Positions 58,582 to 64,000 of a DNA stretch of 64,000 nt are shown here, one piece after another; the stretch's first letter is position 1, and each line of letters starts with the position of its first letter. Below the pieces are notes generated by a model that saw nothing but the letters and a program-made list of their open reading frames with translations, did not search any database and was not told the DNA's origin. Source of the DNA: DATLZU01 sp051293835 (GTDB taxonomy: Bacteria; Nitrospirota; Nitrospiria; Nitrospirales; Nitrospiraceae); assembly GCA_051293835.1 (NCBI GenBank), contig JBPKMA010000007.1, positions 121,484 through 185,483 of the forward strand, read 5' to 3'. Position numbers and translations under genes: made by a program.

Positions 58582-59760
58582 ATGGCCACGATGACGACAC
58601 TCTCCCTCACCGTCCGGTTCCTCACCCCGGCCTTCCTCGGCGACGCCGAGCAGACTGGCCGCTGGCGCACACCGCCGTTTAAGGCGCAGCTTCGGCAGTG
58701 GTGGCGAGTCGTGTACGCCGCCGATCACAAGTTTCAGGTGAACGTCGAAGCCATGCGCCGTGAGGAAGGGCTGCTATTTGGCAATGCGTGGCTGTCACAC
58801 AAGGATAACGGGCGCGAGGTTGCTGATCACCGCAAAAGCTTGGTGCGACTGCAGTTAGACCGGTGGGATGAAGGCACACTCAAGAAACAACAGTGGCCAG
58901 CAGATACAACTGTCGTCCATCCAGAAGTCACAAAAACTGTGGGTAGCGCCTTGTACCTCGGCTACGGCCCACTGGAATATGCTGGCAAAACGGCCCTGAA
59001 GAAAAATGCCGCCATCCAGCCTGACGAATCGGCCGATGTGGTCATCGCCTTTCCAACTACGCATAACGATCCCGCGTTAAAGCCGGTGGTTGAAGCGAAT
59101 ACCCCCCGAATCAAGCGTGCCCTCTGGCTGATGGACCGCTACGGTACGGTCGGCGGCCGAAGCCGCAATGGCTGGGGCTCCTTTTCTTTACTCCCTCTCC
59201 CCGTGGGAGAGGGGTGGGGTGATGGCCAGACACTCCCACTTCGCCCTTGGCGTGATTGCCTCAACCTCGACTGGCCCCATGCCATCGGCCAAGACGAAAA
59301 GGGCCCGCTCATCTGGCAGACCCAGCCGCACGATGATTGGAAGGCGCTGATGAAAACGCTGGCAATCATCAAGATCGGACTCCGGACGCAATTTGTGTTC
59401 GGAGCTGGTAGCCCGTCCCCCGAACCCCGTCACTGGTTGAGCTATCCGGTCACCAACCACGCTGTGAAATCATGGGGGAACACAGTCCGTCTGCCGAATA
59501 GCCTGCGCTTCAAGGTGCGCCCTGATGAGCATGATCCGAAGAAGCTACGCGGCGTGATCTTCCACGTCCCGCACCTGCCGCCAGCGGCGTTCCAGCCGAA
59601 TAAGGGAGCGATTGAGGAAGTGTGGAAGAACGTGCATGCCTTGCTCAACGAGCTGAGCAAAGACAGCGGCCGTGCCTACAGCATGATTGCCGATCAGACC
59701 CGACGGAATAAGCTGAAGCCGGAACTGGACACAGTCGAGCTGAAGCGGATCAAGGAGTAG
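58582..59760 (+). CDS. cmr1: Type III-B CRISPR protein Cmr1
   Basis: Cmr1 (Cas7 family) caps the target-binding end of the Cmr effector complex. The 392-residue protein has the RAMP start LTVRFLTPAFLGDAEQTGRWRTPPFKAQLRQWWR and the glycine-rich loop YGTVGGRSRNGWGSF near residue 200. An in-frame insertion follows directly (LLPLPVGEGWGDGQ), encoded by a CCCTCTCCC/GGGAGAGGG repeat. The C-terminal domain includes VRPDEHDPKKLRGVIFHVPHLP. ATG 58582 starts at the RAMP motif. It ends 3 bp before cmr2, so the cmr genes form one operon. Confidence 0.9.
   Translation: MATMTTLSLTVRFLTPAFLGDAEQTGRWRTPPFKAQLRQWWRVVYAADHKFQVNVEAMRREEGLLFGNAWLSHKDNGREVADHRKSLVRLQLDRWDEGTLKKQQWPADTTVVHPEVTKTVGSALYLGYGPLEYAGKTALKKNAAIQPDESADVVIAFPTTHNDPALKPVVEANTPRIKRALWLMDRYGTVGGRSRNGWGSFSLLPLPVGEGWGDGQTLPLRPWRDCLNLDWPHAIGQDEKGPLIWQTQPHDDWKALMKTLAIIKIGLRTQFVFGAGSPSPEPRHWLSYPVTNHAVKSWGNTVRLPNSLRFKVRPDEHDPKKLRGVIFHVPHLPPAAFQPNKGAIEEVWKNVHALLNELSKDSGRAYSMIADQTRRNKLKPELDTVELKRIKE
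59193..59213. repeat. 9-bp perfect hairpin repeat inside cmr1
   Basis: CCCTCTCCC (59193-59201) and GGGAGAGGG (59205-59213) pair perfectly with a CGT loop. Repeats of this CCCTCTCCC/GGGAGAGGG kind are normally intergenic in many genomes; here one is read in frame just after the RAMP glycine loop. Confidence 0.65.
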
Positions 59761-59763
59761 CCG

Positions 59764-62712
59764 ATGAGCAACGATCTCTTCTGGCAAACCAAACTCGCCG
59801 CGCGCCTGCACGACCCGGCAGAAAAGGCGCTGGTATTGCTCCGTGACCCCGCCGGTCACGAAGGTGGCAGTATCGTCGAAGTCGGCAAGGCGCTTGGGTT
59901 CCCCACCCACACCATTCCCCGCCGAGATGGCTCGACCGTTGAAAAATTGCAACTCGCGCATGACATAGAACAGATCGTCGAACAGGCCGATCACTGGGCG
60001 GCGGCGGCCGATCGGGCACAGTTTCCGAAAGATAAGAACGAACGGTTTGTCGCCTGGACGCAAGTGCGGTTTGCCGATGAAGGCGAGCTGGTGCATCCGC
60101 TTTCCGGTGAGCGATACGAGGTCCGAAACATCGGCCAGCAGGTCCTGGCTGAACACATCAAGGCGGTTAGTGGCGATCACTTCAAGCGCTTGATTCACTC
60201 CAAGCCGGACGGCGCTCCCGATTTTCGGCTGACCGCGCTGGCCTTTTGGCGGTTTGGGCCGGAATTGGGGAGAGAACTGCAAGGCATCGGCCCTCTGTGG
60301 AACCTCCTCCCGGCCGATACCCGCACACCAGACCATACGATCTGGCAGCATCTCGATCTGACCTCAGCCCTCGCGGGGGCGATGGCCGGCGGTGATCGGC
60401 CTGCGCTCTTCACCCTCTCCATCGGACCAGTGCAAGACTTCATTGCCGCAGCCCGATCCACCTCAGACCTCTGGGCCGGCTCGCACTTCCTCTCGACGCT
60501 TGCCTGGCAGGCGATAAAGGAGGTCGCCGCTTCGTATGGGCCTGATGCGATTCTCTTCCCCCAGCTTCGCGGAGTGCCGGTGGTCGATCTCTGGCTGATC
60601 GAGGAAGGAATGCAGGCCGATCTCTTTGGGCAAGCCGATTGGAACGACACGAACACGGATTACAACCCGCTCTTTGTCGCTGCCCTCCCCAACAAGTTCG
60701 TCGCCATTGTCCCCGAGCAGAAAGCAGCACAGATGGCAAACCAGATTCGAGCGCACCTGCGCCAATGGGTGCGGGACGAAGCCCGCGCCATGCTGGACCA
60801 GGTGCTGCGCGAAATTGGCGAGCAGCCGCAGGGCCAGCATTGTTATCGCCAGCTTGAAGAGCAGCTCCGAGACTTTCCCGAAGTCCATTGGTCTGTTGTG
60901 CCGTGGTTGGAGGAAGCGAACGCCGAGGCCGGGCTGGCAGCGTTTTCACCAGCCGGTGAGCCACCACCCTTCTTCCGCAGTGAAGCCTGGAAGCTTCTCA
61001 AGAAACCGATCGAACCGGAACAAGGGTGGCGCTTCTGGGAACCAAACGATGGAGTGCTCTATCCGGCCATTCACGAACTTGGCGAACGGACCCTGGCATC
61101 GGCCAAGAGCGCACGCCCCTTCTCCCAACTCATCCAACACGGTTATCGCGATTCGCTCACCGGCGAGTACGAATGGCTCACCCTCGATCCAGGACAACTG
61201 ACCGAACGGTCCCCTCGCCAACGGACCGACACGTTGTGGGGAAAGGTAGCGAGCGCCAAGCCGTCGTGGGCCAAAAAGGGGGAGCATCTGTCAGCCTTTG
61301 GCCTGATCAAGCGCCTATGGCCGGAGCGATTCATCAATTGGATCAAAGAGCGCCGGTGGTACAAGGGCCTCGCGAGTAAGCCCGATCTCAGCCGCTACGT
61401 CATCTCGACCCATGTGATGGCTCTGGCTCCCTCGCTGGAACGGCTGATGACGGTTGGCCCGGCCCATCTTCGGATTCATGATCCATTAGAATGTGAAAAG
61501 GCACGGGACGCCTATGAGCAGTTGGAGGAACAAACCAGAGAACTCAAACGCCCAGCCTTGCCGCGTCGGCTCATGCGCCACGAGCTGCGAGCGCAGGAGT
61601 GGTGGGACGTCGCCACACGGCTGCCTGCTTTGATCGAGCAAGTGCGGGAGCAAGTCGAAGATGAGCAAGAGGAAGCCTCTGTCGCCAAGGTTGTGGCCCA
61701 GATCGAAACGGCCATTGGCGAAAAGATCGAACGGTACTACGGCCTCTTGCTCATGGACGGTGACAGGCTCGGAGGGTGGCTGTCGGGCGAGCCGTCCCTC
61801 TTGTACAAAGAGGTGTTCCACACGCGGGTAGTAGAAAGGCTTCGAGGCTACAACCATGCAGACCTCCAGCAATACCTCAAGGCCCCTCGCCCTACCTCCC
61901 CAGCTCGCCACATGGCCATTTCCTCAGCCCTGAACGGCTTCGCCATCGATCTGGTGCGGCATGTGGTGGAAGAGGAGTGTCTCGGCAAGGTGCTGTATGC
62001 AGGCGGCGACGACGTCATGGCCATGGTCTGTGTGCGGGATCTGGCCAAGGCAATGGCCTTGTTGCGAGTGGCGTACTCAGGAGGCTTCCCCAACGGGCAC
62101 CCTTTGCCGAACATCCCCTCACGCCTCGATCTCAAGCGTGGCTTTGTCCTGTTGGGGAATCGGCTCTACCAAGCCATGGGCACCACCGCCACGGCTTCCT
62201 GCGGCGCGGTGATCGCCCATCACCAGGCGCCGCTCGCCATGGTGCTGCGCGAGCTGCGGGCAGCGGAGCAGCGGGCCAAAAAGGAAGGCGGTCGTGATGC
62301 CTTCTCGATCACCGTCATCAAGCGATCGGGCGGCGTCCTCACCGTCACCGCTAAGTGGGGCGAGCCCATGGACGTGCTCATGGCCCTACGTAAATTTCTG
62401 GCGGACCCCGCAGTCTCGCGCCGCGCGGTGTACAACAGCTTGGTGTGGCTCAAAGATCTGCCGCTCGATGCCTCAGACCAGATGCTCGGGAGTCTCCTCG
62501 GCTATCAATTTAAGCGGCAGACCACGAGTGACGCAGCGTGGAATCAGCACAAAGGATCGACTTTGTGCCAGCGGATCGCGGCGCTGGCCTGCAAGGAGAA
62601 GAATCGGCTCGACTGGCTTACCCGCTTCATGGGTGTGGCAGAGTTTCTCGCACGCGAGACCCGGGGGGATGTACCGGAACCCGAGACAGCGCCGGTAAAG
62701 GGGAGCCGTTAG
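59764..62712 (+). CDS. cmr2: Type III-B CRISPR protein Cas10/Cmr2
   Basis: Cmr2 is the large subunit that cuts DNA through its HD domain and makes cyclic oligoadenylates through its Palm domain when target RNA is bound. The 982-residue protein begins with an HD-type motif (KLAARLHDPAEKAL, His16-Asp17). It has the first Palm landmark LFTLSIGPVQDFIAAARSTSDLWAGSHFL, YYGLLLMDGDRLGGWLSGE, and the intact second-Palm catalytic motif LYAGGDDVMAM (Gly747-Asp750). Both activities therefore appear intact. The CARF genes upstream are natural receivers of its product. ATG 59764 lies 3 bp after cmr1. Confidence 0.95.
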   Translation: MSNDLFWQTKLAARLHDPAEKALVLLRDPAGHEGGSIVEVGKALGFPTHTIPRRDGSTVEKLQLAHDIEQIVEQADHWAAAADRAQFPKDKNERFVAWTQVRFADEGELVHPLSGERYEVRNIGQQVLAEHIKAVSGDHFKRLIHSKPDGAPDFRLTALAFWRFGPELGRELQGIGPLWNLLPADTRTPDHTIWQHLDLTSALAGAMAGGDRPALFTLSIGPVQDFIAAARSTSDLWAGSHFLSTLAWQAIKEVAASYGPDAILFPQLRGVPVVDLWLIEEGMQADLFGQADWNDTNTDYNPLFVAALPNKFVAIVPEQKAAQMANQIRAHLRQWVRDEARAMLDQVLREIGEQPQGQHCYRQLEEQLRDFPEVHWSVVPWLEEANAEAGLAAFSPAGEPPPFFRSEAWKLLKKPIEPEQGWRFWEPNDGVLYPAIHELGERTLASAKSARPFSQLIQHGYRDSLTGEYEWLTLDPGQLTERSPRQRTDTLWGKVASAKPSWAKKGEHLSAFGLIKRLWPERFINWIKERRWYKGLASKPDLSRYVISTHVMALAPSLERLMTVGPAHLRIHDPLECEKARDAYEQLEEQTRELKRPALPRRLMRHELRAQEWWDVATRLPALIEQVREQVEDEQEEASVAKVVAQIETAIGEKIERYYGLLLMDGDRLGGWLSGEPSLLYKEVFHTRVVERLRGYNHADLQQYLKAPRPTSPARHMAISSALNGFAIDLVRHVVEEECLGKVLYAGGDDVMAMVCVRDLAKAMALLRVAYSGGFPNGHPLPNIPSRLDLKRGFVLLGNRLYQAMGTTATASCGAVIAHHQAPLAMVLRELRAAEQRAKKEGGRDAFSITVIKRSGGVLTVTAKWGEPMDVLMALRKFLADPAVSRRAVYNSLVWLKDLPLDASDQMLGSLLGYQFKRQTTSDAAWNQHKGSTLCQRIAALACKEKNRLDWLTRFMGVAEFLARETRGDVPEPETAPVKGSR

Positions 62713-62724
62713 CAGGGCGGAATT

Positions 62725-63945
62725 ATGGTTGCCACGACCACACGACAGACATTGTTCATCGAACCGCTGGATGTGCTGATCCTGCGGGGCAACAAACTCT
62801 TCGGTGATCCGGGCAGTTTCGGCGAATCGCTGGTGCCGCCCTGGCCCTCTGTTGCGGCAGGAGCCATTCGGTCGGCGCTGCTAGCCCATAAGCAGGTGGA
62901 CCTTAAGCTGTTCGCTTGCGGCCAGGTGCGGGATGCTGAACTGGGCACACCAGAGCAACCAGGTCCGTTCCGTGTCATGGATTTCCGGGTCGCACGCCGG
63001 TTTGCCGATGGGCGGATCGAGCCGCTGTACGCTCCACCGGCAGATCTTGTCGTCCGGCGCAGGCCAGACGGCTCTCTCGAATGTGCGCGGATGAAGCCCC
63101 AAGACCTGCCAGACGGGATTTCTTCCTCGGCTGTTACCAAGCTGCATGCAGTGCTGCCCGAACGGGAGCGATCGAAACCGGAGGGCGGCTATTGGCTGAC
63201 GCACGAGGGGTGGCTGGCCTATCTCAGGGGGGACACTCTCGATGCGAACCGCCACCTGGTTCGGACCAACGACCTCTGGGCGCTCGACACCCGCGTCGGG
63301 ATTGGGCTGGAGGCGGCCAAGCGGAGTGCAGCGGAGGGCAAGCTTTTTACTGTGCAAGCCATCGCGATGCGGAAGCGGCACCATGGCAACGGCTCCGACT
63401 ATGACGTGGGATTCCTGGCCGAGGTGGAAGGCGCGACGATCCCAGAGAGCCTGATGCTGCGGTTTGGCGGCGACGGGCGAGCAGCCAGAGCATGCGTGGT
63501 CTCTTCGATTCCGAGCGAGCCAGACCTGGCCGAACAGATCGTGCAGGCCCGCCGGTGCCGGCTCATTCTCACGAGCCCGGGCATTTTCCCCATCCCTCGC
63601 CCTCCCGAAGAGGATCCGGGGGTGAAGGGCGGCTGGTTGCCGACAGGTGCAACGGACTACGGCGCAGGCACCATTCGTTTCGAGCTGCACGGAGTCAAGG
63701 CCACGCTCGTCTGCGCCGCCGTGCCACGTTGTGAGGTCGTCTCAGGCTGGGACCTCGCCAAGTGGCAACCGAAGCCGGCCCAGCGCGTGGCCCCGACAGG
63801 TTCAGTCTATTGGCTGGATCAGCTTGAAGCCACGGCCCAACAGCTTCGCGACCTGGCCGCGGAGGGACTCTGGAGCCATCCCTCGCAGGATGCAGCCCGG
63901 CGGGCAGAGGGGTTCAATCGGTTCACTTGGGGACTATGGCCATGA
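62725..63945 (+). CDS. cmr3: Type III-B CRISPR protein Cmr3
   Basis: Cmr3 (Cas5 group) binds the 5' tag of the crRNA and contacts Cmr2. The 406-residue protein shows LFIEPLDVLILRGNKLFGDPGSFGESLVPPWPSVAAGAIRSALL, the characteristic Cmr3 start. VRTNDLWALDTRVGIGLEAAKRSAAEGKLFTVQAI and the C-terminal GFNRFTWGLW follow. Length is normal. It starts 12 bp after cmr2. The remaining Cmr4-6 genes would lie beyond the right edge. The last 12 bp overlap a convergent reading frame. Confidence 0.93.
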   Translation: MVATTTRQTLFIEPLDVLILRGNKLFGDPGSFGESLVPPWPSVAAGAIRSALLAHKQVDLKLFACGQVRDAELGTPEQPGPFRVMDFRVARRFADGRIEPLYAPPADLVVRRRPDGSLECARMKPQDLPDGISSSAVTKLHAVLPERERSKPEGGYWLTHEGWLAYLRGDTLDANRHLVRTNDLWALDTRVGIGLEAAKRSAAEGKLFTVQAIAMRKRHHGNGSDYDVGFLAEVEGATIPESLMLRFGGDGRAARACVVSSIPSEPDLAEQIVQARRCRLILTSPGIFPIPRPPEEDPGVKGGWLPTGATDYGAGTIRFELHGVKATLVCAAVPRCEVVSGWDLAKWQPKPAQRVAPTGSVYWLDQLEATAQQLRDLAAEGLWSHPSQDAARRAEGFNRFTWGLWP

Positions 63946-64000
63946 GGCAGTGACCTCGAATGAGGCGAGGATGTCCTCTGGCAGCGGCTCAAAGAAACTG
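63934..64000 (-). CDS. C-terminal end of a possible Phd/YefM-type antitoxin (partial)
   Basis: A - strand frame enters from the right edge and ends at a TAG complementary to 63934-63936. The visible part reads SFFEPLPEDILASFEVTASW. The F-x-EPLPEDILA-F pattern resembles the acidic C-terminus of many Phd/YefM- or DUF2281-like antitoxins. Only 21 codons are seen, so the assignment is tentative. If right, a second toxin-antitoxin pair interrupts the cmr operon after cmr3. Confidence 0.35.
   Translation of the reverse strand, partial: SFFEPLPEDILASFEVTASWP

Noticed and set aside
53256..64000. CRISPR array
   Set aside because: I looked for regularly spaced direct repeats of 25-40 bp near the cmr genes and in the gaps at 54512-55353 and 57803-58581; none is present.
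1..64000. tRNA and rRNA genes
   Set aside because: No cloverleaf-like or rRNA-like sequence was noticed on either strand; a tRNAscan or Infernal run would be decisive.

Overview
The window is GC-rich (my estimate is about 60-62%) bacterial chromosome with dense, mostly short-gapped genes. The gene set fits a Gram-negative Nitrospirota bacterium of the Nitrospira type: outer-membrane secretion and lipoprotein genes, large PAS/GAF hybrid histidine kinases, trmFO-xerC-hslV-hslU, and an arginine dihydrolase next to an LOR/SDH ornithine cyclodeaminase. That assignment is inference from gene content; no rRNA or tRNA gene was seen.

Layout. (1) 1-7.1 kb: a two-partner secretion locus on the + strand, made of the 3' end of a TpsA exoprotein, its TpsB transporter, a secreted TPR-CHAT protease-like protein, and three tandem DUF928-like paralogues. 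(2) 7.4-8.8 kb: small genes (one-TM protein, ribbon-helix-helix protein, four-helix-bundle-like protein). (3) 8.8-17.2 kb: a signalling cluster with a REC-PAS3 protein lacking a kinase core, an ABC substrate-binding-like protein overlapping a HAMP-GAF histidine kinase, a REC-PAS-GAF-kinase hybrid and a stand-alone receiver. (4) 17.2-28.9 kb: mostly - strand housekeeping (2OG-Fe oxygenase, lolA, ftsK, ksgA, pdxA, a Na/Ca exchanger, larC, larB, gpsA). (5) 29-41.7 kb: an outer-membrane barrel protein, a split arginine-to-proline pathway, truD, a metallophosphoesterase, MarR, nitroreductase, MBL hydrolase, SirB1, an ABC-2 exporter and a LON-domain protein. (6) 41.9-49.3 kb: an AttH/CrtC-like secreted protein, then the conserved trmFO-xerC-hslV-hslU run, argB and an M28 peptidase. 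(7) 49.3-51.1 kb: repeat-flanked accessory DNA with a methyltransferase-like gene and a 5'-truncated RecB/Cas4-like nuclease. (8) 51.2-53.3 kb: gamma carbonic anhydrase and rimO. (9) 53.3-64 kb: a type III-B CRISPR-Cas (Cmr) locus continuing past the window edge.

The CRISPR region contains Cmr1, Cmr2/Cas10 with both HD and GGDD motifs, Cmr3, and two CARF-type proteins (NE0113-like and APE2256-like). The APE2256-like gene is coupled by ATGA overlaps to a DUF2130 nuclease-like gene and then to a small gene interrupted by an in-frame amber codon. Between and beside these lie toxin-antitoxin material (a decayed HEPN next to an intact MNT gene, HicBA, and a possible Phd-type antitoxin end) and a decayed copy of the cmr1 5' end. 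No CRISPR array is visible here.

The strongest candidates for new biology are the CARF/DUF2130 cassette beside Cmr, the TpsAB-CHAT-(DUF928)3 locus, a paired GATAC operator-like motif found at two distant places, and short repeat elements that flank or lie inside accessory genes.
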